Part shown: positions 10,024-19,300 of the stretch, piece by piece
Layout: each line of letters opens with the position of its first letter
Position numbering within the stretch: position 1 is the stretch's first letter
DNA from: Sporosalibacterium faouarense
GTDB lineage: Bacteria; Bacillota; Clostridia; Tissierellales; VENL01
Length of the DNA stretch: 64,000 nt
Assembly (NCBI RefSeq): GCF_016765695.1
Contig: NZ_JAETGO010000017.1
Coordinates: 1-64,000, forward strand
Direction: 5' to 3'
The notes under the pieces: model-generated
What the model was told of the DNA's origin: nothing
The model's input: only the letters and a program-made list of their open reading frames with translations
The model's database searches: none
Position numbers and translations under genes: made by a program

Positions 10024-10267
10024 TAATTACCAGTATTATTATAAAGATAAAGTATAAAAATTTTGAAAAAAGTAAAAGTCCTTTATTTTGAATGAGCATT
10101 TATATAAGAGATAAATCTGAGTATATTTAAGCTATAAGATTTCTTTTAGTTAATTTAAAAGAAGCTGTATCAGATAAGAATCAAAATACACCTCATGAAA
10201 ATATAGTTCGGAATTTTACTCAGGATTCTCTTATATAAAACTAGAAAACTTAGGTTATAAGATTTGA

Positions 10268-11401
10268 TTAATCAATACTTATCTTTGTAGATGAAGCTGA
10301 CCTTAAGTTGACAATTATATTAATTTTAAATTCAGTGTTCGCATATTCTTCTTCCCAATTAATTTTATCCCAGTATTTCATGTGATTTGCTCTAACATAT
10401 TTACCAATTCCAAATATATCTGAATTGTAATCTTTAGACTTTTTGATTAAAGATTCTAAATCTTTCAAGAGCTGTCTTTCTAGCTGTTTTTCAACCATTC
10501 TATATAAATCTTGGATATCTTGATTTCGCTTTATGTTTGAATACTCAGATATTCTAGCATTGAGCTTAATAGTTAAGAAGGCTTTAATATGAGAATCCTC
10601 GAGACTCACTTTGATCTTACTTGATTTATTGCTTGTTCTAATTGTAATATAAGTCTTTTCATCATTATTAACATCACCTCCAGGCACAGTGTAATATTCA
10701 GAAGTAAAGTCAGGTGAAATTAGTAAAGACAAAGCTCTAGTCTCTTCACCGTTTAATTCGCCTATAAAATTGTCATCATGAAAAACGCCCATTCCATTTA
10801 CTTCTATAATATTATTATTTACCTTTGCTAATGGAAGAATAGGTGCATATCCAATTCCACGATATTTAAATATAAACTCATCTAAAGTAACGGGAATAAA
10901 GTTATTGGTTTTATTAATATCGAACATATTTGCTAGGTCAGGAATAGGAGCTACGTCTAAGGGATTGACTGATCCTATTATATCCTTTGCTTCTTTGTCT
11001 GAAATCAATAAATATAATTTTCTCTGTACATGTGGATTTCTTGAAAAATTATCGATTACCCTTTCAATATCAGATTTAGCTATATCTCTACTAATTATTA
11101 CAACTTGAAGATGCCCTAAGAAAATTTCTTTCTTTAGTTCATTACCCATTTTTTGTAATGCATTTAGTATAGTATTACCTCTACGTGATATGACTCTACC
11201 CTCAGTAGTAAATGTACTAGAAGTTTGAAGTCCAGTTATCGGAACAGGTATTCTAGTTGTAACTACAAATTCACCATCTTCGTTTTTGTCAATGCCTAAA
11301 CCTGTAATTATATAATAATTATCAATTTGCTTAAAATCCCAACAACCTGTGAAAATAAAAACTATAATAAGTATATAGGATAGAAAAATCAATTTTTTCA
11401 T
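10268..11401 (-). CDS. gerAC: Spore germination lipoprotein, Ger(x)C family
   Basis: This is the C subunit of a GerA-type nutrient germinant receptor, lipid-anchored on the outer face of the spore inner membrane. The lipoprotein signal ends in FTGCWD, with lipidation at that Cys near residue 20. The remainder (377 residues in total) fits the family, with typical GLGID near the N-terminus and a C-terminal conserved domain with KLNARISEY. Its ATG overlaps the gerAB stop codon by four bases (ATGA), giving translational coupling within A-B-C. Confidence 0.92.
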   Translation of the reverse strand: MKKLIFLSYILIIVFIFTGCWDFKQIDNYYIITGLGIDKNEDGEFVVTTRIPVPITGLQTSSTFTTEGRVISRRGNTILNALQKMGNELKKEIFLGHLQVVIISRDIAKSDIERVIDNFSRNPHVQRKLYLLISDKEAKDIIGSVNPLDVAPIPDLANMFDINKTNNFIPVTLDEFIFKYRGIGYAPILPLAKVNNNIIEVNGMGVFHDDNFIGELNGEETRALSLLISPDFTSEYYTVPGGDVNNDEKTYITIRTSNKSSKIKVSLEDSHIKAFLTIKLNARISEYSNIKRNQDIQDLYRMVEKQLERQLLKDLESLIKKSKDYNSDIFGIGKYVRANHMKYWDKINWEEEYANTEFKINIIVNLRSASSTKISID

Positions 11402-12480
11402 TTATTAGCACCTCTTAACTTTATTATAATTAATAATAATAGAGTGATAGAAGTTGATAGAATAATACCTGTATTTCCAGCTAAATTTAATAACTTAATT
11501 GTATCTTCATTATTTTGTGGGTACTGAGCCAATAAGTAAGTTATGACAAGATAAAAAGGTAATACTAAACGAGATAATCTCTTCGGTAAAATCTTTGTTA
11601 ATAGGTAAAAACCACAATAATAGTATATAGAAATCGTGGTGAAAGCAGCAGTTAACCAGAGAGTTAAAAAAAATAATTCGACGCGTTCAAAAATAAAGAA
11701 GCGAATTTCAATAGTCTTAAACAAACTAATTACAGGGAAAACAAGTACTTTCACTTGGTCAATTCCAAAATAACCAATCGTAAATTCAACAAGTAATACA
11801 TAAAGTAAACCAATGAAAATGATACTCTTGTAAATAGTAGGTTTAATATTAATTTTATCGCTTATAAATTTATTGAATATAAATAATGTTTCAATTCCTA
11901 ATAAAGATAGTAATGACGCTTTAGTACTCCTAAAGAGATGTGAAAGATTAGTATGAAAGAAAGGACGTAAATTATACTCTTTTAGACTAGGAAAAGTAAA
12001 AAAAAGTACTAAAACTACTGATAAAACATTGAATATTAAAAAGACAGTACAAAATCTTCCTAAAGTTTCAATTTTTTTAAAACATATATAAGATGCAATT
12101 GTTAAGAGAGTTAATATAATTACCTTCATTGGAGTAAGGGGTAGCATCCAAATATTTACTACATCTGTTGTAAATCGAACCGTTGAAGAAGACACAAGAA
12201 TAAAGTAAGAAATAAAAAGCAAACATACTATTATAGAAATGTACTTACCTAATACGTTTTTTGAAATTTCGTATATGTCACTATTAGGAAAATGATTTAG
12301 TAACTTCAATATAAAATACGATATTATAAGGATTAGAATTAAACCTAATAGCATTGGTAACCATGAAGTTGTGCTAGTTTCTTTAGCTAATACTCTAGGA
12401 AGTGTAATAAGTCCTATTCCAGTAGTAACTGTTATTAATATAGCTCTAATTTGAAAAATATTTATTCTTTTAACATTCAT
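11398..12480 (-). CDS. gerAB: Spore germination permease, GerAB/ArcD/ProY family
   Basis: This is the B subunit of the germinant receptor, an APC-superfamily-like integral membrane protein that carries the germinant site in characterised homologues. It has 360 residues with about ten hydrophobic helices. The N-terminal signature includes GIGLITLPRVLAKE and the next helix follows STTSWLPMLLG. It overlaps gerAA upstream and gerAC downstream by four bases each. The target amino acid or nutrient cannot be told from the sequence. Confidence 0.92.
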   Translation of the reverse strand: MNVKRINIFQIRAILITVTTGIGLITLPRVLAKETSTTSWLPMLLGLILILIISYFILKLLNHFPNSDIYEISKNVLGKYISIIVCLLFISYFILVSSSTVRFTTDVVNIWMLPLTPMKVIILTLLTIASYICFKKIETLGRFCTVFLIFNVLSVVLVLFFTFPSLKEYNLRPFFHTNLSHLFRSTKASLLSLLGIETLFIFNKFISDKINIKPTIYKSIIFIGLLYVLLVEFTIGYFGIDQVKVLVFPVISLFKTIEIRFFIFERVELFFLTLWLTAAFTTISIYYYCGFYLLTKILPKRLSRLVLPFYLVITYLLAQYPQNNEDTIKLLNLAGNTGIILSTSITLLLLIIIKLRGANK

Positions 12481-14021
12481 TTTCTCACCTTTTTCTCATT
12501 TTTAGTTCTATAGTAGCTATGTCTTTTAAAATCTAATATGAATGGTTGTCTAAATAGACTTTTCAAACTATTTTTTATACCTTCTTCGCTGAATGGAGCA
12601 AAATAAGGAACTCCAAATGATGTGAGGGAACAGCAATGTATAACTAGTAAAGTTACAGAAGCACCTAGTCCATATAGACCAAATATGCCAGCGCTTACAA
12701 TAAAAAGAAATTTAATAATTCTAAGAGAAATTACTAAATCTACTGACGTAACAGTAAAAGAACCTATTGCAGACAAAGCCACTATGATTGTTAAAAAAGG
12801 ACTAATTAAACCAGCATTGACAGCTGTTTGACCTACCACTAACCCTCCTACTATACTTATAGCAGGGCCTATAGGACTTGGTATTCGTAATCCAGCTTCT
12901 CTTAAAATTTCTAGTGTAATCTCCATAATTAATGCTTCAATTATTAATGGAAATGGGACAACGTATCGGACTTGTGAAAATGGGATAGCTAGTTTAGTTG
13001 GTAGCATATCTACATTTACTGAAGTAAGAGCAATATACATAGGAGTAGAAAAAACAGCAAGGAAAGCTCCTATATATCTAATAATTCTTGAAGCAATTGC
13101 ACTATAAAATCTTTCATAAAAGTCATCTTGTACATGTAAAAAATCTATAAACACAGTAGGTAGTGTTATAGCAGTTGGACTATTATCAGATAAAAGTATC
13201 AACTTCCCTTGTAATAGACTTGATGCAGCACGATCAGGTTTTTCTGTAGGATACATTAAAGGAAAAACTGTAATAGGATTATCACTAACTAAATGAGCCA
13301 GAAAGGTTCCATCTTGAATTTCATCATAGTCAATTTGAGAAAGTCTTTCCTTAGCTTCATTAACAATTTTAGGATTTGCTATATCTCTAATATATAAAAT
13401 AGCAGTATTTGTATTAGTTCTAGAACCAACAATTAAATTATCAACCTGAAGTGTTGTGCTTTTTATTCTTTTTCTAATGAGAGCAATATTAGTATTAATG
13501 TCTTCTATAAAAGCATCTCTAGGTCCCCTTAAATTCTTTTCTAGGTCTGAATCTGCAATATTTCTTGTATTAGATTCAATAAAGTTTAGTGCGTATGCAA
13601 TCTTATAACCTTCAACCAAAACAACTACTAGTCCGTTAAGAATGAATTTTACTAACTCTTCATAATTATTGCTTCTTTCTATAGAAGTTGAAGCTAGATA
13701 TTGTTGTGAAAATAAAGCTTCGATAGAGCTTTCTATATTAGTTTTAATAGACAAATACTCAGCTATGAATTCATTTAAAGATGTTTCGTGAACAAGCCCA
13801 TTAATATATAATAAAGTGATTTTATTACTAGAGTTACTAATTTCTCTAAATTTAAAATCTTGACTGTTACCAAAAATCTCTTTTATTTTATGTACATTTT
13901 TAGACATGGACGAATCTATTGTTTCTTTAATTGAATAATTTTGAGACTTAGTGTTACTTTCATATGGGAAGTCATGCTTCTTATTCGTTAAACTAAACAA
14001 ATGCTTCAATTTATTTAGCAT
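12477..14021 (-). CDS. gerAA: Spore germination protein GerAA
   Basis: This is the A subunit of the receptor: a large soluble N-terminal part (about 1-290) and a C-terminal membrane part with five or six helices (from about 300). Family signatures are visible, including DNSPTAITLP and the long PSPIGPAISIVGGL region. The ATG at 14021 has CAAGGAG seven to eight bases upstream; the longer in-frame extension to 14048 lacks a ribosome site. It is the first gene of the tightly overlapping gerAA-AB-AC operon, 116 bases after the second HD-GYP gene. No forespore sigma-G promoter was convincing by eye. Confidence 0.93.
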   Translation of the reverse strand: MLNKLKHLFSLTNKKHDFPYESNTKSQNYSIKETIDSSMSKNVHKIKEIFGNSQDFKFREISNSSNKITLLYINGLVHETSLNEFIAEYLSIKTNIESSIEALFSQQYLASTSIERSNNYEELVKFILNGLVVVLVEGYKIAYALNFIESNTRNIADSDLEKNLRGPRDAFIEDINTNIALIRKRIKSTTLQVDNLIVGSRTNTNTAILYIRDIANPKIVNEAKERLSQIDYDEIQDGTFLAHLVSDNPITVFPLMYPTEKPDRAASSLLQGKLILLSDNSPTAITLPTVFIDFLHVQDDFYERFYSAIASRIIRYIGAFLAVFSTPMYIALTSVNVDMLPTKLAIPFSQVRYVVPFPLIIEALIMEITLEILREAGLRIPSPIGPAISIVGGLVVGQTAVNAGLISPFLTIIVALSAIGSFTVTSVDLVISLRIIKFLFIVSAGIFGLYGLGASVTLLVIHCCSLTSFGVPYFAPFSEEGIKNSLKSLFRQPFILDFKRHSYYRTKNEKKVRK

Positions 14022-14137
14022 AAAAACAACTCCTTGTAGATTTGTCATACTATTATTAGGTTATTTTTAGCTAAATAATAATTTTTATTACTTTAAAAAG
14101 AAAAAGATAGCATAATTTATATTTTACTATCCATATA

Positions 14138-15328
14138 CTATGATATTTGATTAACTGCTATAAGAGCATCAAGTAAATTTTTATTATAATATCCCTTCTT
14201 TACTAACCTATTTAAGATTTGTAATGCTTTTTCATTAGTCATACCTTGCCTATATACTCTATCCTCAACTAGTGCCTGATAAATATCACAAATAGCTATT
14301 ATTTGAGCTTCTTCTGTAAACTGGTTGCCCGAAAGACCTTCTGGATATCCAGTTCCTAATAGATTTTCATGGTGATTAGGTCCCCACTCAGAAATTTCTT
14401 CAAATCCTTTTATCTGTTGGAGTATAAACTTTGAGTAATATGGGTGTTTTTTTATGACTAACATTTCTTCGGTAGTTAATTTTCCAGGTTTATCAAGTAT
14501 AGTATTTGGTACAGTCAATTTACCAATATCATGTAGATAGCCAGATATTCTCATCTTCTTACACTTTAACTCGCTATAGCCTAATGATTTTGCAACTTTA
14601 AAAGCTCTTTGAGATATCATTTTTGAATGTTCAAAAGTAAACTCACTTTTTCTATCAATAATCATAGCAAATGCCTCAGAGATTTGCTCTAGATCGTCTA
14701 TACCAATTTCAACAGATTGGCTAGGTATTAAAGGTAATAATAAAGAATCAATATTGTACACACAAAGGTCTAGCCATAGTTTTTCTTTCTGTAATATTTC
14801 TAATAATTCATCAACAAGATTATCATTAAATTTAAATCCTTTTTCATTTTCTAATTTAATTCTAAATTTATTTCTATATTTAAAACTATCCTTAGTTTTA
14901 TCATAGTTTAATTCAACGTAATCTGCTAATGCTATAACTTGTGCTAATAAAGGAATATCACTTCCTTTAAGCCCTTCAACTCCTAGTCCATCCCATCTTT
15001 CATGATGAAATCTTATAGTTTTAGCAACTTCATATTGTATCGGTAATGTTTTCGCAATATCATACCCAACTTTCGTATGAATGCTAGTAGATTTAGTTTC
15101 GCCTTTAAGAAACTCTTGCCTTCCATATAGGAATATAGAGTGTGTAAGTCCAATATCATGGAGGATTGATGATTGAAAGGCTAAGTTTAGGAGCGATTCT
15201 TTCTGCAGTTTAATAATAATTTTCATGGCGATATATGCTACTCTTTTTGAATGTTGTAAATGGTTGCCTTCGGCCATGTCAAGTAAAAGTGAAAAAGATA
15301 ATAAAAACTCATTTAAATTAGTTTGCAT
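14138..15328 (-). CDS. Tandem HD-GYP protein, likely c-di-GMP phosphodiesterase (copy 2)
   Basis: This 396-residue paralogue of the protein at 5954-7135 has the same two-half layout and most residues identical. The first half has HDIG and HHERWDGLGV; the second has HDIGK, HHENLLGTGYPEGL and ICDIYQAL. The start is the ATG at 15328, preceded by AAGGAGG; a 38-codon upstream extension has no ribosome site. It lies upstream of gerAA on the same strand. A duplicated c-di-GMP hydrolase flanking sporulation and chemotaxis genes suggests a shared role in lifestyle choice, which is inference. Confidence 0.9.
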   Translation of the reverse strand: MQTNLNEFLLSFSLLLDMAEGNHLQHSKRVAYIAMKIIIKLQKESLLNLAFQSSILHDIGLTHSIFLYGRQEFLKGETKSTSIHTKVGYDIAKTLPIQYEVAKTIRFHHERWDGLGVEGLKGSDIPLLAQVIALADYVELNYDKTKDSFKYRNKFRIKLENEKGFKFNDNLVDELLEILQKEKLWLDLCVYNIDSLLLPLIPSQSVEIGIDDLEQISEAFAMIIDRKSEFTFEHSKMISQRAFKVAKSLGYSELKCKKMRISGYLHDIGKLTVPNTILDKPGKLTTEEMLVIKKHPYYSKFILQQIKGFEEISEWGPNHHENLLGTGYPEGLSGNQFTEEAQIIAICDIYQALVEDRVYRQGMTNEKALQILNRLVKKGYYNKNLLDALIAVNQIS

Positions 15329-15675
15329 TTTTACATTCCTCCTTAGCTTAATTAGTGCAAGATTAATATAAAGGGACCACAGATGAAAATTGAAATACAA
15401 TGAAATCATTTTGTGAATCAATAAAGAAGTGTATTTATTCATTTCTCCACAAAATTCTTAAGTCCTCTAGTATAGTAAAATTAACTTCTAAAGTTTAGTT
15501 ACTTGTAATAAATCCATATATCTCTGTAAGTTTACTTCATGCTGTAACTAAATCTGTTTAAAAATCCAGAGTAATTACAAAGAGCATTTTAGAGTAATAT
15601 CAAGAAAATCTAGGAGAATAACAGATTTATATTTAAATTTGAGAGTATACTTAATAATATGTAAATATATTATGG

Positions 15676-15704
15676 TTGTAAATTGTTATATATGGGTATA
15701 TAAT
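15676..15704 (+). promoter_or_regulatory. Promoter of the c-di-AMP riboswitch/potassium operon
   Basis: TTGTAA at 15676-15681 and TATAAT at 15699-15704 have an ideal 17-base spacer. They lie about 30 bases before the riboswitch aptamer. Confidence 0.75.
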
Positions 15705-15737
15705 AACTAATAATTTCATTAAGAAAAATAATTAAAT

Positions 15738-15872
15738 CGCTTAATTCTAATAGAAGCGGGGGACCCATTTTTTTGGGGCGAATTCCGAAAGGATAGGATA
15801 ACTCTTTCAATCCGAGCCCGACAGCTAACCTCGTAGGCGTTGAAGGAGAGAATCATGGTATGCTTTGCATTT
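15738..15872 (+). ncRNA. ydaO/yuaA leader, c-di-AMP riboswitch
   Basis: The conserved blocks of the ydaO-yuaA class occur in the right order: GCGGGGGACCC, a T-rich linker, GGGGCGAAT, a variable stem, CCCGACAGCTAACCTCGTAG and GAAGGAGAG. This class binds cyclic di-AMP and normally turns off genes for potassium import or wall hydrolysis when the ligand is abundant. The operon downstream encodes potassium uptake, an exact match. Pairing ATTATTC (15874-15880) with GAATAAT (15889-15895) just after the aptamer may be part of the switch. Confidence 0.93.
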
Positions 15873-15897
15873 GATTATTCTTTTTTTGGAATAATAG

Positions 15898-15932
15898 GAC
15901 CATAGTTCTCTATGGTTCTTTTTGTGTTTTTG
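15898..15932 (+). terminator. Riboswitch-controlled intrinsic terminator
   Basis: GGACCATAG and CTATGGTTC pair around the loop TTCT, followed by a T-rich run. It sits between the aptamer and the first gene, so it is the expression platform: ligand-bound RNA should favour termination before the kinase gene. Confidence 0.8.
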
Positions 15933-15955
15933 TATAACTGAAAGAGGGTGATGAT

Positions 15956-17809
15956 TTGAAAAAAAGTATTAAATTTAAAATGTTAGGTATATTTATTTTA
16001 ATTTTTTTAGTTCTAATATTAAATAGCATGTGGGCCATATTCAATTTTACTGGATTAAGCAACTCAATAGAATCAATTATGGAATCAAACTATAGGAGTG
16101 TTGTTGCAGCCCAAAATATGATAGTAGCATTAGAGCGTCAAGACAGTGCTGAGTTGTCATATATGTTTGCTAGTAACCAGTCGGCAGCAGATAATTTCCT
16201 CGAGAATCAAAAAACATTTTTTAAGTGGTTATCTAGAGCAGAGGATAATATAACTGAGTCTGGAGAAACTGAAATATTAGAAAATATTAACCAATTATAC
16301 ACTCAATATATACAAGAGTTCTACAAATTGACAGAAATTGAGAAGCAACAAGGAACTGCAGAAGCAAGAGATTATTACTATAACAACATACTGCCTTTAT
16401 TCGAAGATAACAAAGGAGAATGTAGAAAGCTATTAAATCTTAATCAAAATACCATGTTAAATAGAAGAGATAAGGCACAACAAACTGCAAAAAAGGCATC
16501 TTTCTCAACATCAGTGGTATCATTACTTACAATAACTATTGGGTTAATATTAGCTATTTACTTAACGAGAAAAATAGTAAGACCTATTGAGAATCTTATT
16601 GATAAGATTAAAAATATTTCTGAAGGTGATTATAGTCAGCAGTTAGACATTACAGGAGCTGATGAGATAGGTGAACTGGCTAGAGAATTTAACACAATGA
16701 CTGAAAAGCTAAAGTCTTATGAATTACTTAATATTAGAAAGCTTAAGAAAGAAAAACAAAAAGCTGAGGCTATTGTTGAGAGTATTAGTGATGGGATTAT
16801 AGTAACTGATGAGAATAATAATATAATTCTAGTAAACAGAGCAGCAGAAAAAGCTTTGGATATTAAAGAGAAAGAAGTTTTATATAAGCACTTCCTTGAA
16901 GTAATAAAGCAGGATGATATATTTAATACCATTAATAAAGTAAAAAATGCAAAAGAAATAAGTGAATATAAAAAATACAAAGATATATCTATTTCACTTG
17001 ATGAGGTAACTAAACATTATAGAATTAATGTTAAACCTATGTCTGATAAAGAAGGAGATAATGTTGGTGTTGTTACATTAATGCAAGATATAACCAAGCT
17101 AAGAGAAGTAGACCAGATGAAATCAGATTTTGTATCCACAGTATCCCATGAATTTAGGACCCCTTTAACCTCCATTAGTATGTCAGTAGAATTATTACTC
17201 GATAAGACACCTGGTGATATTAATGATGACCAACAGCAATTATTAGAGGCAATCAGGGAAGATGGAGAGAGACTAAAGAATCTGGTAAGTGACTTATTAG
17301 ACCTATCAAGATTAGAATCGGGAAAGGTTCAAATGGATATTGGTTCTTATAGCATAAAGGAAATAGTTGATTATGCTGTTAAGCCATTCTTAAAACAGGC
17401 GAAGGATAAAAATACATCTATTGAAGTTAATGTTAAAGAAACCTTATCTAGAGCAAAGGCTGATTTTAATAAAGTTTCTTGGGTAGTGACTAATTTAGTT
17501 AGTAATGCGCTTAGATATACTCCAACTGATGGGACAGGTAAAATTGAAATTATAGCTAAAGAAACGGCAAATAAAATTTTAGTTTCTGTAACTGATAATG
17601 GTAGAGGTATCCCAGAAGATGACCAGAGTAAAATTTTCGATAAGTTTATCCAGGCTAAGGATGAGAATGGAGAAACGTCTGGTGGAACTGGATTAGGTCT
17701 AGCAATAAGTAAAGAAATTATAAATGCCCATGGAGGCGATATATGGGTTAAAAGTAAAATTGGGGAAGGAACAACGTTCTACTTTACTCTTTACACTGGT
17801 AATAAATAA
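15956..17809 (+). CDS. Membrane sensor histidine kinase (HAMP-PAS-HisKA-HATPase)
   Basis: This 617-residue kinase has helix 1 (about 9-30), an extracellular helical sensor of about 150 residues, helix 2 (about 180-202), HAMP (203-255), PAS (about 262-375), a dimerisation domain with phospho-acceptor His398 in SHEFRTPLTS, and an HATPase_c domain with N, G1 (DNGRGIPEDD) and G2 (GGTGLGLAI) boxes. It is the first gene after the c-di-AMP riboswitch, starts at TTG with GAGGGTGA upstream, and lies 12 bases before a receiver-only regulator. It probably monitors osmotic or potassium stress for the operon, an inference from context. Confidence 0.9.
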   Translation: MKKSIKFKMLGIFILIFLVLILNSMWAIFNFTGLSNSIESIMESNYRSVVAAQNMIVALERQDSAELSYMFASNQSAADNFLENQKTFFKWLSRAEDNITESGETEILENINQLYTQYIQEFYKLTEIEKQQGTAEARDYYYNNILPLFEDNKGECRKLLNLNQNTMLNRRDKAQQTAKKASFSTSVVSLLTITIGLILAIYLTRKIVRPIENLIDKIKNISEGDYSQQLDITGADEIGELAREFNTMTEKLKSYELLNIRKLKKEKQKAEAIVESISDGIIVTDENNNIILVNRAAEKALDIKEKEVLYKHFLEVIKQDDIFNTINKVKNAKEISEYKKYKDISISLDEVTKHYRINVKPMSDKEGDNVGVVTLMQDITKLREVDQMKSDFVSTVSHEFRTPLTSISMSVELLLDKTPGDINDDQQQLLEAIREDGERLKNLVSDLLDLSRLESGKVQMDIGSYSIKEIVDYAVKPFLKQAKDKNTSIEVNVKETLSRAKADFNKVSWVVTNLVSNALRYTPTDGTGKIEIIAKETANKILVSVTDNGRGIPEDDQSKIFDKFIQAKDENGETSGGTGLGLAISKEIINAHGGDIWVKSKIGEGTTFYFTLYTGNK

Positions 17810-17821
17810 GAGGGGGTTTAC

Positions 17822-18193
17822 ATGAGAAAAATACTTGTAGTAGAAGATGAAAAAAATATAATTTTACCTTTAAAGATGTTTTTACAAAAATCAGGATATG
17901 ATGTTAGAATTGCCCGCAATGGTGTTGATGCAATTAATGAAGCACAAGAATTTATCCCTGATTTAATACTACTAGATATATTGTTGCCAAAAATGAATGG
18001 ATATTTAGTGTGTCAATCATTAAAGGAAGAGCAAAAGACTAAACATATACCAGTTATTTTCATGAGTGCTAAGACTCAACAAGAGGATATTAAAAAGGCT
18101 CTTAGTGTTGGTGGAGAAGAGTACATTGTTAAGCCATTTACCAACGAGGAATTAAAGAAGATATTAAATAAATATTTGAAGGAGGATGAATAA
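17822..18193 (+). CDS. Receiver-only response regulator
   Basis: This 123-residue CheY-like domain has no output domain. The acidic pocket is E8/D9, the phospho-acceptor is Asp52 (LLDILLP), and the conserved Lys sits in VKPFTNEE. It is the likely partner of the kinase just upstream and may act as a phosphate relay or sink, or by protein contact. The next gene also begins with a receiver, so two receivers share one kinase locus. Confidence 0.88.
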   Translation: MRKILVVEDEKNIILPLKMFLQKSGYDVRIARNGVDAINEAQEFIPDLILLDILLPKMNGYLVCQSLKEEQKTKHIPVIFMSAKTQQEDIKKALSVGGEEYIVKPFTNEELKKILNKYLKEDE

Positions 18194-18194
18194 A

Positions 18195-18881
18195 ATGAGT
18201 AAAAAAATATTAGTTGTCGATGATGAAAAGAACATTAGGATGACCTTGAGTCAATGTTTAAAAGGTGAAAACTATGATGTTGAGCTAGCAGTCAATGGAG
18301 AAGAAGGACTAAATAAACTAGAAGGTAATGATTTTGATTTAGTACTTTTAGATATAAAAATGCCTGGACTAACAGGGATGGAAGTGTTAAAAAAATTAAG
18401 AGATAAAGGGAATAATATCAATGTAATCATGATGACCGCTTATGGAACCATAGAAAAAGCTGTTGAGGCAATGAAATTAGGGGCAATTGATTTCCTTAGC
18501 AAACCCTTTACTCCTGAAGAAATACGAAAGCTAGTAAATGATGTATTGGGCAGAGAGGCTTTAAATGAAGATGAATTAGAATCATTTAAAGATATTGTTG
18601 AATTCGCTAAGAAATGTATATTAACTAGAGATTATGAAAAAGCTGAAGAATACTTAAAGAAGTCTATTGCAGAAGACGCATCATCACCAATACCCCATAA
18701 TCTCCTTGGAGTACTAGCAGAATATAAAGGGGATGTTCAAAGAGCTCAAAAACATTATAGAGCAGCCCTAGCCTTAGACCCAACCTATAAGACTGCTGAT
18801 AAAAATTTAGAAAGGACTATACAAATGAGGTATACTACTAAGGGTATAAGCTTAGGAGGAAGCTTCGATGAAGAAGAATAA
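18195..18881 (+). CDS. Response regulator: receiver fused to TPR repeats
   Basis: This 228-residue protein has an N-terminal receiver (1-120) with D9/D10, phospho-acceptor Asp53 and the Lys of LSKPFTPEE. The C-terminal half carries TPR-type helical repeats (about 135-215) with typical motifs such as YEKAEEYLKKSI and AQKHYRAALALDP. No DNA-binding domain is present, so output is presumably by protein binding, perhaps to the transporter subunits encoded next. The ATG at 18195 is preferred: GGAGG at 18181-18185 is nine bases upstream, while the earlier ATG at 18186 touches it. Confidence 0.87.
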   Translation: MSKKILVVDDEKNIRMTLSQCLKGENYDVELAVNGEEGLNKLEGNDFDLVLLDIKMPGLTGMEVLKKLRDKGNNINVIMMTAYGTIEKAVEAMKLGAIDFLSKPFTPEEIRKLVNDVLGREALNEDELESFKDIVEFAKKCILTRDYEKAEEYLKKSIAEDASSPIPHNLLGVLAEYKGDVQRAQKHYRAALALDPTYKTADKNLERTIQMRYTTKGISLGGSFDEEE

Positions 18882-19299
18882 GGATGAATATATAATTATT
18901 GTTGGATGTGGAAGGCTAGGTGCAAATCTCGCTAGCCTTCTCTCTAAGGCAAGAAAAAGCATAGTAGTAATAGATAATGATAGGGATGCCTTTAATAGAC
19001 TATCCGATGAATTTAGTGGATTCACAATTGAAGCTGATGCCACTGAAGAGGCAGCATTACTTGAAGCTAAAATTGAAAGGGCAGATGTTGTAGTAGCAAC
19101 TACAAATGATGACAACACTAATATAATGATAGCTCAAATAGCTAAATCTATCTATAACGTTGATAAAGTGGTTGCTAGGTTATTTGAACCATCAAGGCAA
19201 AAAGTTTATGAGGAACTAGATATTGAGACCATATGTCCTACTGAATTATCGGCAATTGCCTTTAGAAATATTATTTTAGAAGGACAAGGGGAGGGCTAA
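18868..19299 (+). CDS. TrkA/KTN-domain potassium channel gating subunit, short form
   Basis: This 143-residue Rossmann-fold RCK/KTN domain has GCGRLG at 13-18 for nucleotide binding and the acidic residue of VVIDND at the end of strand 2. It has no C-terminal RCK_C domain, unlike the next protein. KTN rings gate TrkH/KtrB-type channels in response to nucleotides. It overlaps the preceding gene by 14 bases and has AGGAGGA upstream. It probably pairs with the fuller subunit that follows in a mixed or paired ring, which is inference. Confidence 0.88.
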   Translation: MKKNKDEYIIIVGCGRLGANLASLLSKARKSIVVIDNDRDAFNRLSDEFSGFTIEADATEEAALLEAKIERADVVVATTNDDNTNIMIAQIAKSIYNVDKVVARLFEPSRQKVYEELDIETICPTELSAIAFRNIILEGQGEG

Positions 19300-19300
19300 T

